From Gordionus sp. m RMFG-2023 (Eukaryota; Nematomorpha; Gordioida; Chordodea; Parachordodidae), in contig NC_088777.1 in the NCBI RefSeq assembly GCF_954871325.1, positions 39,285,366 through 39,349,365 on the forward strand: a stretch of 64,000 nt of DNA. Reading direction: 5' to 3'. The position numbers were made by a program, and so were the translations under genes. Of this stretch, positions 48,800-60,700 are shown in pieces. Each line of letters opens with the position of its first letter. Position 1 is the stretch's first letter. Under the pieces are notes generated by a model that was not told the origin of the DNA, did not search any database, and worked only from the letters and a program-made list of their open reading frames with translations.

Positions 48800-49690
48800 T
48801 GATATATTAATTAGAGATCTGTAATGGGCAGAATTTAAAAAAAAATAAACTAAGGCGTGTGGGTTACTTAAATTATTTTACTTATGAGATATCCTTGCAC
48901 TGTATGCCAACAAGTTAAGTCAACTCTTGCGTTATATTAGGGTATGTTTCAATGAAAACAAACTATAAGGCTTTATGCCAGCAACCAGGTAGATGCCATC
49001 ATAAAAAAATTACTTAGCTTATCATAGGTATCAGCTGTTTAAATCTCATAAAGACCTATAGGGCACTGACATTTCCTCGCCTCGCACCAATTTGTACTAA
49101 TTTATGTAAACTGAATGAGATAGATATTATTAGAAATGAATCGTATCCAAGATCCAGTTTCTCGCTGGACCTGGACCTTCTCTATTTGGACCCCGCCGGT
49201 TCTTTTATAGCCAGCTCTTTGCTGGTTTTTTTTAATATAAAAAATGGAAATTAAAAACTATAAAGAGGTTAGTATATAACTAAATATGGTAAATTATTGC
49301 TATAAATTTGCATATATCTTCTTTTTTTATATAAATTTTTCGGCCATGTCATGATTTGAATTACCCGGCTATTTATCTTTGACTAAATAGCCTAAGAAGT
49401 AAAAGATAAAATTTAAGAATACGAGAAAATAAATAACGATACCATTAAATATATAAAACAAATCAAAATAGAGTGCCCTAGTTCAAAAGTTATTTAGCAT
49501 AGACTAAACTACATTTAGTATAAAAAATAAGTCGTATTTTAAAAACTTTGAGTGTTTCTTAAATTAAAATTTAAATTCATTTATTTCGATGAAAAAAAAA
49601 AATTAAAGGAATTAGTAATTATAATAACAATATAGTTTATTTAAGTATATAATTAATTGAAAGTAGGATATATGAATACAATAATATATA
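48800..49690. other. Intergenic repeats, no gene seen
   Basis: TTAGAGATCTGTAATGGGCAG at 48811-48831 is one end of the small hAT-like family of 11366-11667. A GC-richer piece at 49150-49220 (CCAGTTTCTCGCTGG, CCAGCTCTTTGCTGG) has short inverted repeats. Nothing codes. Confidence 0.35.
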
Positions 49691-52253
49691 CAAAAATGAA
49701 AAAGGGACGTAAGCGTTGTCTATGATAGCTCTTTGGCTAGAAGGCTACCATAGAAACTGATATAATTAGCTTTGTGAATCGCTATGGATAATCGTTGACG
49801 AAGAAAAAAACCCTCTCGGGGTTCTTCTGAGAGTTGCTGATTTGTGATCCTAATTTTTTGAAAAATGCTAAGGCGAGTTTGCCGAAGGTGCCAAGAGTGG
49901 TTGATATGATTGGGATGAAGCAATGATCGTTTATTATTTCTGTGTATTTAGAAATTTTAAGTTGTTCCTTCTGGTCAAGGATGTTGATGGCGTGGTTGGA
50001 TGGGGCCAAGGGGTCAATACAGGAATAGTCCCATACCAAAAGTTGGCCTCTCCTCCATGGGATTTGAGAGATCCCATCAGGACGTTTACCGTCAGATCTA
50101 AAAAGACCCTGTGGTTCTAACGTGGAAGGAATTTGGGCGGATTTCAGAGCATGTTGGATGATTGTATTACATTGCTTGTGTCTGATGAATCGTCCATTGC
50201 AGGAGCGACAATGTAAACTATGTCTACCCTTCGAGTCAACTGGTGAGTTGCACCCTGAGCAGATGTGGGGGTGAGTGATGGAACAATTTAGACGAATGCC
50301 GATGGCATGGGTAAATTCATTGTTGGATAGTTGAAGCTGAAGATTGGTAGATGGGATAGCCTCAAGAAACTCATGTCCCGTACCATTGAGCAAGGAAGAG
50401 AATAGGGTGAGGTCGGTAGATTGCATGCTAGATAAGAGAGTTTCAACGCAGCGAGCAACCACTGGTGCATCCCAGTCTTTCTGTTTATGGGTTGTGGGGG
50501 GATGAGAATCAGCATTGATCCTTGTTTTCCAAATATCCATAGCAACGATTAAGGAAAGGTCTTCTTTAGAATTATGGGCGGTGGTTATTGGCTTTGTCAA
50601 GAGACTACTCGATATGAAAGTAGTTGTTGCTAAGTCAAGTGGAGATCTGATGCCGAGACCACCAAATTTGGTTGGAAGAGTTGCTTGGGCCCAAGCAGTT
50701 TCGTTGAATCTGATATTTACTATTTTTTCGGTTAAGTCCTTTATTCCTTTTTCGTAAGTTTGGAGAGGAATAGGATATTTAAAAATTGGAGTTGACCGAA
50801 GTGCGTAAAGAATCCTTGGTATAAAAAAGAAATTTTTTAGCAAAAAAAAGGACTTGTGTGATGGAAGAAGTGTAAAGATGTCCTCCAGTTTAAGGAGTAT
50901 GTCAAGTGAGGAATGAAGAAAGGTGCTTATTGCCTCGTGTCCTCCAACAGGCGATCCTAGATGTGTTAATTCAACGCTTGATGTGAATTTGAAATCGTGA
51001 GTGTTGGGAGCATTAGAATTTAAAAGTGAGAATTCAGATTTGCTCTATTTAAGCGAAAGTTCAATGGCTGTGCCCATTTCTTTAATTATGTTGACTGCTT
51101 TGGCAATTTAATTACAGGGCCACTCAAGATTCCATCATCAATATACCAAGCGTGGAGCAATAGAGTACATGAAGAGTTTATTGATTTTATCATGTCATTG
51201 ATTCCAAGACTAAAGAGAAGGGATCCGAGAGGGTCACCTTGTTGGATACCCTCAACAGAAAGTATCTTTTCTTTGTTGAATTGTAAGATTGTTGGTGATT
51301 GGTAGCAAGAGAAAAGAAATTTGGTATAAGCTGGGAAATGGAAGCAAGTTGAATGTAGGAACGTGTTGCGCGAAAGAGTGTTGTAGGCGTTAGAGAAGTC
51401 AATTTTTACTATGGATTCGTTTTTTGGGTTATTTTCAAGGTGAATTCTTGTTAAGTGCACAGCAGCTTCACACCCACCAGGTATCCCTACACCAAGTTGA
51501 TAGGGGCTTAGAATGTGTGCGGCATCGTGTTTGATTCTAGATGCGATTAATTTAGCGACCAATCTACGGTAAGTTGAACCAATGGCGATGGGCCGAATGT
51601 CCTTGTTTGGTTTTTGGAGTGCGATGAGTCTGGCACCGAATAGTAAGGGGGTAATAAAGCTGGGTACGTCTCCATTTAGGATTTTGTTGACTAAGTTTGT
51701 GATTTTAGTGAGAATTGAAACCTGTGTACAGATCACAGGAGAGGTAATGTCCTGTAAAAAAATTGGTCTAATCCCATCTAGACCATGAGCCGAATCCCGA
51801 TGAAAAGATAGGATTGCTTTCCTTACTTCTTCCTGTGTGAAATCTGCTGCACAATGGGAGAAGGGTTGGGGCAATATTGGCATAAATGTTGTTGTGGGAT
51901 GCTTTGATCGAAGCTTAATTAAGGTTTCTAAATTGGATTCCGCCAGAGTGTCATTGGTTGAAATGAGTTTGAGGGCCCCATTGATATTAAGACTGTCAAT
52001 TTTCTTCGAAATCAATGAGGCTTTTTGTTGAAGTGGGGTTATTTTTTTTTTGTTTATGGGATGTCTGAAGATTTGGGACTCATGAAGATGAGTGTTGATG
52101 TTTAAACCGGCATCTTTTCTTTGTTGAGTTAATGATTTTTGGAGTGATATGTCAGGTATTTTGAAAGTATTGTACCCAAAGTTTAAAAATTTTAACCATT
52201 CTTCTTCTTTGTTAAAATTTTGCAAAAGAGAATTAGTTGCAAAAATTTTGTAA
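49690..52253 (-). mobile_element. Non-LTR retrotransposon (LINE) with restriction-like endonuclease, 5'-truncated
   Basis: The minus-strand frame from 52225 to 51086 covers the region before the reverse transcriptase (INGALKLISTNDTLAESNLE) and the polymerase itself. Landmarks are AHGLDGIRP, RPIAIGSTYRRLVAKL, GVGIPGGCEAAVH, IDFSNAYNTLS, GIQQGDPLGSLLF and the catalytic YIDDG. A stop and frame change between about 51090 and 50845 interrupt the thumb. The second frame (50843-49782) has ILYALRSTPIF, then a Cys/His finger (CSGCNSPVDSKGRHSLHC) and the endonuclease PD..D motif KRPDGISQIPW..LLVWDYS. Finger plus C-terminal endonuclease places it with the R2/NeSL/Utopia-type LINEs; the exact clade is unresolved. 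The N-terminal DNA-binding fingers are missing. It is the best-preserved of at least four copies here. Confidence 0.88.
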
Positions 52254-52450
52254 GTAAATGTAATTATGAATTATTACATTTTTGAGTAATTGTGCTCATC
52301 CTTGGTGTTGGGTAATGTATTATCACATAGTATAAAGTTATGCGAACATTATTTTAAGATGAAACTGGAGGAAAGGGTGGGGTAGTGTCAATAATTTTAT
52401 TATTTTGGGCTAGACTTGAGGTAAAAGAAACCACTCTTATAACTTGTGCT

Positions 52451-52520
52451 GGGCTAATGCCAATATATTTGAAAAATATCGATTTAAGGGCTAATGCCTA
52501 TATTTGAAAATATCGATTTA
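52451..52520. repeat. Tandem duplication of a ~35-bp unit
   Basis: Two neighbouring units both contain GGGCTAATGCC, then ATATTTGAAAA and ATATCGATTTA. They are short, non-coding, and just upstream of the LINE 5' truncation. Confidence 0.7.
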
Positions 52521-54014
52521 ATTAAAAAAAATTTATACTTTATTCTATTATGTCAAAAAAATTTATTCCATAGATAAAATATTACATTAAAGTGGCTCTC
52601 TATTTAATAATATTAAACATGTTGTATTTTGTTTAGGTTAAACAGCATTTAAATTTCATGATTTTAAAAGTGTTTAAAATGTCAGGTATTGTATAACACA
52701 ATATTTCGTCATTTAAATAAACTATTTTAAAATATACAATAAAAACAGACATCATTTAAGTTGCAAACATTTATACTCTCTCGTTATAGGACATTCGCAA
52801 TTAATAGTTATCAAAACAAACTTTAATAAATAGATAGTACAATAGAATAATTTCTATAAATTATTATTAAAACTCCTATTTTGTACATTAACTCAGTAAA
52901 TTTGTTAAAACATATTTTTGTAACTTTACTCTTGTTTTGAGTCACCATTTAACGTTTTATAGAACGAACTAAAATAATAAATTTATTAATACACTTATAA
53001 CCTGAAAAAGTTATTGTTCTCTACAATATTTGGATTTAGTTCATTATATATAGTTTGGGTTGTATTTGTCTTAAAAATAAATTTAACTCGATAATTTTAT
53101 TCGAACTATCTAATAATAATTCTAAAAATTTTAAAATAAATTAGAATATAAATTATTTCTTAAAACAGTTGCATCTTGAACTAAGTTCAGTTTCTAAACA
53201 AGATTTTCACTCATTGATAAAAATTATCAATTAAAATTAGCGAGACATTGGAACTTGCTTCATGATTTTAAACTACACTAATAAGTATTGTTTAGCTAAA
53301 TATTTTGACTGGAGGTTTCGATTTAATTATCAATACAATTATATCGTTTTAAAATTTGTGGCGGTCTTAGTTTTATTTGGATAGAAATCTGGAGGCTTGT
53401 TGTTATCCTTCATTAAATTGATACATAGCTATTTGTCATCCATTAAAATATAAGAAATGGACACAAGTACCATTGCCAAAAAATTGCCATGCCACTCGTT
53501 ATAATTATTTAGATTTCATATTTCTGAAGCCAAATCGAATTTTCCGTATGAAGTATTTTTGGAAATATTAGTTAATACGATATGTGTCAGGATGTATCGC
53601 TTAATACATGTATAGTAAACAAAAAATTAAAGATTCTGACGCTTCTTTTTAATACACATATATCCTTCTGCAAAAATGCTATATTGGACAAAGTAGATAC
53701 GAAAAGTATTCGTTTCCTATAAACATACAATTTATATAAATAACGAACATCGAACCTTATATTATGAAACAATTGAAAATTATAAGTTTTAAACAATTTT
53801 TATTTTAGAATTCCTCTTTGGGTTGAATTCATCATGGTTCATTCTCCCATTTTTTTGATGATATTTCTTAGAACAAGCCTTTGATAAATTTTAAAGGGGT
53901 AATATCCAAGAAGAAAAGTTTAGCTGAGCATACGAAAAATATAGGTATTATTAGTGTTGTCAAATCCAATCTTAATATTAGTATTGACAATACTGCAAAT
54001 AACATAATTCATAA
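52521..54014. other. No gene seen
   Basis: Very AT-rich sequence. Open frames here (for example minus strand 53587-53796) have no recognisable features. Earlier exons of the GPCR were looked for and not found. Confidence 0.4.
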
Positions 54015-54353
54015 AAAGACCGCAAAGATTCAACGATAACATATAAAAGGGAAGATCAATTACTAATGTTTGCTATACTTATCCTGGTAGTCGCATATTT
54101 GATAGGTGTGCTACCTTTGTCCTTATATTTTATTTTAACCAAAAATAATAATGGCTACGTAAATAGAAACACTTTTACCTTTGTGATAGCGGCACAGGAA
54201 TTGGCCTTTGCACACTCAGCCATGAATTTTATATCTCACATGTGTACAAACAAAGGTTTTAGAAATCATTTTAAAAGGAAATTTCAAGGATTTATATGTT
54301 ATAATAATAATAAATGCTATAGTAATCATGTTGAGATTTCAAAATCAGTCTAG
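54015..54353 (+). CDS. Class A GPCR, last exon (TM6-TM7 and tail)
   Basis: Open from about 54015 (possible acceptor AG at 54017-54018) to the TAG at 54351. The reading YKREDQLL then MFAILILVVAYLIGVLPLSL has the basic intracellular end and proline-bearing TM6 of rhodopsin-type receptors. After a short loop, QELAFAHSAMNFISHMCTNK followed by GFRNHFKRKF is a TM7-to-helix-8 segment. It resembles the NSAxNFxxY...FRxxF pattern of peptide (FMRFamide-like) receptors, although the usual Asn and Tyr are replaced (HSAMNF, ISHM). A roughly 25-residue tail follows. TM1-5 exons were not recognised upstream. It may be a real last exon of a divergent receptor or an isolated fragment. Confidence 0.55.
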   Translation, partial: KDRKDSTITYKREDQLLMFAILILVVAYLIGVLPLSLYFILTKNNNGYVNRNTFTFVIAAQELAFAHSAMNFISHMCTNKGFRNHFKRKFQGFICYNNNKCYSNHVEISKSV

Positions 54354-54400
54354 TTAAATTATGGAGGCTTTCTGTCACACCTTTCAACTAAATATTCTGC

Positions 54401-54790
54401 ATGTCAATTATTTATTGTGTTATCAAATTTATTTTATTTTTATTTAAAATACAAGTTGCCATTGATTTACGCCTAGGTTGTGACATCTTACAGCCACATG
54501 CTTGCATCAAATCACCCATCTATTCAAAGGAACACGGCTTTAATTGTATATATAGTCAAGGGCGACACCAGAGCCACTCAGTAATAAATCGAGGTAACAG
54601 CCGCCCACATTCCAAATCATCTTGAGCCCACAAATTTTTCTCAAATAGATGACATAAGACTTAATGGTATGACAACCATACCTTGGACCCTTGGAAAACC
54701 ACTAATATGGAACTACAAATGCGTCTCTTCATTCCCCTCTAATGTGAGCGAACCCCTCGCATTAAAAATCGCGATCCTTATTAAGTAGAT
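54401..54790. other. Unassigned GC-richer stretch
   Basis: Following the GPCR exon, a stretch of near-balanced composition contains a plus-strand frame to 54625 (IDLRLGCDILQPHACIKS, then HGFNCIYSQGRH). It shows no known motif and the other frames are interrupted. It may be a 3' untranslated region, an old element, or a decayed exon. Confidence 0.25.
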
Positions 54791-57310
54791 GTTTTTTTTA
54801 ATTTCGCGAGTTAATTTCCTCAATTCACATCACCATATGTAATAAATATATATGAGATCCGTCTAATGTAAGCGTGGTTTATTATATATAATTTAATTAT
54901 TTTGAAAACGTTTTACAGTTATAAGCTACATACTTATAGTAAATAATTGCAATTACTATTTATATTTTTTGAAAAAACTTGTAACTAGTTACTTACGAAT
55001 TACTTAATAATTGATATATATAACTCCCCTATTAATTTAATCTTTTTATCAGACTTTTAAAAGATATTTTTCAAATGGATCTAGCTAAAGATACATTGTC
55101 TAAAAATCGATCTAGATACAGATACATCACGTAACTAACAGATATAATAATTATTATATTTATGTAAGGTGTGCATAATACTTAATTTTACTGAGCTGTC
55201 ACATCTATATACAAATGTATATTTAAAATAATGATCGTTAGATTTGGATAATTAATATACAAAAATATAATTAAATGATTATATAGTGCTGTAAATATTT
55301 CTAAAAAAATCGAACGAGTTAACGTTCATTGACTTCGTCGTTCATCATCGAAAAAAGGAATGCGTTCACGTTCGTTCAAAACTTTTATAGTTTTAAGTTT
55401 ATTAATATATAAAAACTTTTATATATGATATAAAATTTAATTATCTATAAAATAAAACCCTTGGTAAAAACAAAAATAATAGTGAAATTTCAAATAATCA
55501 CACTAAAATAAATAAATTCTAAAAGATATTAACCATTTTATATCTATGTATAATATATAATATTTAATGGTTATTACTTTATGTATCTATTATAATAATC
55601 ATAATAATTTAATAAGCCTCTGCAACAATCTAAAACTATTGAATTTAAATATTGAATTTATAAGCGTGTTCTCATTGTAAATCCTTTAATGTCATAACTT
55701 TGGCCAGCTCCAATTCAGCTTAGCCAGGCTAAAAAATTTGACTTAAACATCTAAATTGGGTCTCAATTTAAAGATTCAGTTGTAATTTTAGGATAAAAAT
55801 AAGAATATCCATTAAAAATATATAATAAACCTCGTAATCTTAACATGGCGGGGTTAACAATATATATTATAACAACACAATTTATAATTATCATATTTAT
55901 TCGGAGTGCCATCAATCATAATATAAGAAATTTAGACATAAAAATGCACATCGTGGTCGTCATTACGATTATTAAGCTAATAAAAATAATTATTATCAAA
56001 AAATATTTACAAATAATATGAGCCAATATATATTTTTTTTTAAATTTATAAAAGACAATTTATTAACTATAAAAATAAACTAGGAAGTTTGAATACCACC
56101 TTGTTTTTGTTCATTTAGATTTTTGGAAATAAGTTATGGAATTTAAGTAAGTTTTGCTGAATATTTTAATAATCAAGCGTTTAAAAAATAAATATTATAA
56201 TAGAAAGTATATAAAGAGAAAAAAAAGTTTATGTTGTTGTGGCCATTCATTTAGTTTTCCAAAATTTGAAAACGATCAAAGCGAAAATAGTGATACACGC
56301 CGTGCCTATACTCAATTTAAGCCAATAATTCGATTTTTCTTGATGATAGAGTTTCAAGTTCCTTGTAAATGAATAAATAATAGAAGCTGTGACATTTATA
56401 TAATTACTCAGGTTTCATTTGTTTGGCATAGCAAAAATTTTTACCAACTTAATTTTTTAAACAGGGTTATTTATTTATAGAAAGACGGAGTTAAATAGCC
56501 ATGATTATGTTTTCTTTTTTAAATAAAAGTGTTAAAAATTACTTGTAATTAAATAATAATATCAGTATGAGTCCTTTAATCTTTAAAATTAGGTTCTTTT
56601 TTATAATATTTTTGGAGTTTGAAAGCTTATTTTCTGGCCGGTCAACCATGGTTTGAGGTCGATTGGCCATATTTCCTGTTAACTGGCCATAATTTTTGTG
56701 TTAATTTTTTAAATCAAAAATTTGTAACAACAAATAATATTGAATTTATAGTCAAATTTCTTATAAATAAACAATAATCATAAACCAAATCAGATTTTTT
56801 ATATATTAAGATTTGATAAATTTAAAATCTCAAACAATTATCTAAAAAAAATAATTTCTATATTATTACTTAATCATCCCTTTTTTATGTTTTAAATATT
56901 TTATTAGGTACAAATATAAATCAATATTAAAATGTAATTATAAAGTTAAGGTATTAATTATATATGACGTAGGGTATAAGTTTAGAAATTCAAGGTTAAG
57001 CTCATAAAAAAAATAGAATAATATAATATCGGTTTGTTTTCTAAATATCGGTCCGATCAGATAAACAATCAGTATGGGCCCAATTTGATAAGCTGTAATT
57101 ATCGGCCCCAATCCGATATTTTATATTAACCAACTTTATTTGAAACGCTAAGGATTGGACTATACTAGAGTCCACCTGTAAAACAAATTTTTACGGCCCA
57201 AGCCCACCCAAAACCCGGTGGTAATTTTTAGAATTAAGCCTAGCTCGTGCCCCGGCATTAATTAATAGAATTAGGAAAATATCTCAAACTTAAAATATTT
57301 ATTTTACTCT
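54791..57310. other. AT-rich intergenic DNA with transposon ends
   Basis: A GAACGAGTTAACGTTCATTG block at 55310-55330, with GTTCACGTTCGTTC nearby, looks like a transposon terminus. Remnants of the GATCCGATAT family lie at 57030-57120 and a CCCAAGCCCACCC block at 57195. A 72-codon plus frame at 56154-56372 (KKSLCCCGHSF) is unrecognised. No gene is supported. Confidence 0.35.
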
Positions 57311-57770
57311 CTATTTTGATGTTATACATTTTAAATATTCAGCAATAACTTTAATAATTTTTAAGTTTATCAATTTTTTTATATTCTTCTTTATTACAAA
57401 ATGCAAATTGATAATGTTACAGCTTGTGGACTCTAGGCTATACATTGATATTATTAAACCCATCATAATACATTTTTTTGAAACAAAATCATGGCAAGTC
57501 ATACTGGTCTCCCCTATATGATAAATTTTAAATAAAATGTAACCAATTCAATTTAAAATTTAAGTTATTAGAAAATTTTTACTATAGCAAAATCAGGTAT
57601 GGGTGGTAAATGGCTGATTGATTAAGAAAAAAATTTTAAGGAATAATGGGTTGGGTTATTTAATTTCCAAAGTTGAAAAAATATAATATTTCAATGTTTC
57701 AAAACTTTTACCATCTTTAAAGAGTTCATAATAAGTTTATGTGGAAAATGATATCTAATATGTTATTTAC

Positions 57771-60700
57771 GGGTAAGCGGCCAGTTTCAATATTTTAAGG
57801 TATAAATCCCCGTTATAACCGAAGGTTGGAGGTGGGCCCGACAAAATCATGGGCGGATTAAGTCGGTACTTAGAAGCAAATTGAACCGGTCCCAAATTTT
57901 GAAAAGACGTCGCGTCGCCATATATTTTTTCGGTATCTATTTCGGGCGATGATGACTCGTTATTTGGTAATTTTTGGTTGGTGAGATAGTTTTCTTTAGG
58001 CTGAGAAGATTGGGAGGATAAATTCATGCCGAAGATAAGCGCGGGAATCTTGTTGGCTAGATAGTATTTCTGATCAAGGATTATGTTCAAATCGTGTGAA
58101 TGATATTGTAAAAATTTTATTGTATATTATTTGATAGTGATGGCTATAAATCAAACCGAAAGGGATATGAACCCGAACCCCTCGTATTTTGGCTGAACCC
58201 GAACCCGGACCCTTTTTAAAGTGGAGGGTCCAAGGGTTCTAGGTGTTTTTTTTAAAAATAATATAAATTTTTATATATTTTATTAACATTTATTTTATCT
58301 TCGCGTTTCAATTTTCTTCCTGGACACTTCCATTTTATTTAGAGATTGATATCATAAATTATTTTCCAGTGTTATAATATTTTATTATGTAAATTTATTA
58401 ATATGCTATGTTATAGAAATATGTTGATTATTTTGAAAGTGAATTATTTTGTAGTACAAGTAATAATATTTTAATTTAAATGATAATGCACAACACGTTG
58501 GTCCTCAATTTGTATGATGCTAGAACGATTATTAAGTTTTAAAGATTTCTGTAATGATTTTATTATAGGAGCATGTGAGTCATTTTGTCGGAAGATGATT
58601 GGTGCCAAATAAAGAACCTTACAAGTGTATTAGTTCCTCTAAAAATAACAATATTAAGATTACAATCAGAACAATTATGTTTATTTAAGGCTTATGGATT
58701 AGATGCCAATTAGATTTAGAAAAATTTACAGTCCTTTTTATACGAAATATTAGAAAACATGAAAATTCGAGAGCACCAATATTCGCAAAATAGTGTTGAA
58801 TATGCTTCTATATATTTTGGCCCTCGATATCAAGTTTTATTGAGTATTGAGCAAAAACAAATGGCTAAGACTATCTTAAGGATCTATGGCATACGCTAAA
58901 CTCCATTATTTACAATATATTGGAGACTACGGCAATACCTAGGTTGTAGTGATAATAATAATAATGATAGCAACATTGATGATTTTGAAATTTTACTTTA
59001 GATAGAGAAAAAAAAATCAAATTTTTATCAGATAGAAAGGAGGATCAAAAAATGCCTATTGCATCTTTAATAGTAAAGTTCTAGTTAAGAGTATAAATAA
59101 GATATAAATATTTAATTCTGAAAAGAAAATTTTTCAATATATCCAGAATTATATATCTTATCTAGAATCTTCATGGCTGTATCGGCGACACAAGTACAAT
59201 AATTTTATAAAGATAACTATCTATTTTAGGTAAGGGTACGTGAATTTTCATCTTTGAAATATATATTGTCTACTTTACGTGGAAATCTCAAGAATGATAT
59301 TTTAGAAGATATTATGATTGTGCGATAAAACATTTAAATGTAAATTATTTCATTTTTAAATTTTTCATTTGTAAATTATGAATATATATATTGAGAATTT
59401 AAAAAAATCTTATTTTGAGTCATTCCCGGGTCTTTTCAAATTTTATTCCTGTACCCGAACCCGGACCTAGTTTCTTTTTTTGTCGAAGGGTTCACATCCC
59501 TGCGAAATATCATTATTTTACCATAATCCAGAAGGGGAAAATATTTTAAGTAAATATTTAAAAAAAAAATTAAGATATATACAGATCCTAAATATAACTT
59601 ACTTTATAAGTTCTAGCGCAAGCAAAAAAAGATCGAGGATTTTGTGTATCGTAAACCATGCAAACGCAATCGCAATAATGTTTTTTGCCGTCCGATTTTT
59701 CAAGCGTTGATAAATGTACTTCGTGTAACTAAATTGCACAAAGATTATTTTTTTTACTAGTTAAGGATTATCGTAATAGTGAAAAGGATATCACACTGTA
59801 ATTAATATGTTCATTATGGCAGCAAACATGAAATTATTAGTTGTTTCTTATGAATATGGACATTAAGTATAGCCTTTAAACTATATTTTTACAAAAATGT
59901 TTATAAATTAAAATATCTGCTAAATTTTGATAATATAATTATTTTTTTAATGCCTTATTTTTTAAGAAATCGAAAGGCTGGGCTCAGTTCTTCTTAAAAA
60001 AAAGCTGCGAAGACTAAACATAACGTCTGTATTTTATTAATTTTGAGAATAGTTTTTCCTATTCTAAAATTTTATCTTATTGGTAATGAATATTTTATCA
60101 CATCATGCGGTTCTTAACCTTTAAATCTATGTTCAAAAATTAGTTTAGCATTACGTCTTAATTTTTAAATGAATCTTTCATAGTATCATCATTTAAAATT
60201 TTTTGAGAATAAAATCTTCTATGTGTATCTTAAATATAAATTTTCAAGAGTATTTATATCGGTATCCAAATACCGTTTTTATAAAAAATATGACCGCCTC
60301 TGTATAAAGCACATATAGGGTAATTATATATAGCGTTGGTCATCATATAGCATTTGTTAAACGACCAAATTTTATAAAAATATAATTAGACCGATTTTTA
60401 TTTTAATATATATTAAATAAATTCATCGATCGCATTCGATTCTGTATATTATACCCCGAAGCCTCCAGTTTGCTTCAGGAAAAAACTCCGATCCTTACTG
60501 GATTCGAACCTAACCTAGAACTATATGGTCGGTGATATATGCGATCATTGATTAGGCCACACACGCTACTCGAAAACAACTTTTTTTTATAAGAATAAAT
60601 TATGACGCTTTCTAATATTTAATAAACACATAATAAATCAATAACGTTTAACGCCATACATCATTACCCAACACATTAATTATAAATGTAAACTATCTCC

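Noticed and set aside
49923-52031. Several plus-strand frames of 60-80 codons
   Set aside because: They are antisense to the LINE coding frames and show no motif of their own.
57311-57503. Tail-anchor exon of Miro
   Set aside because: A weakly hydrophobic frame (CIMMGLIISMYSL) can be joined only with a poor acceptor; kept as a remark in the Miro entry rather than as an exon.
59480-59710. Plus-strand frame of 76 codons
   Set aside because: It is antisense to a well-supported Miro exon (59728-59603) and to the end of a decayed hAT.
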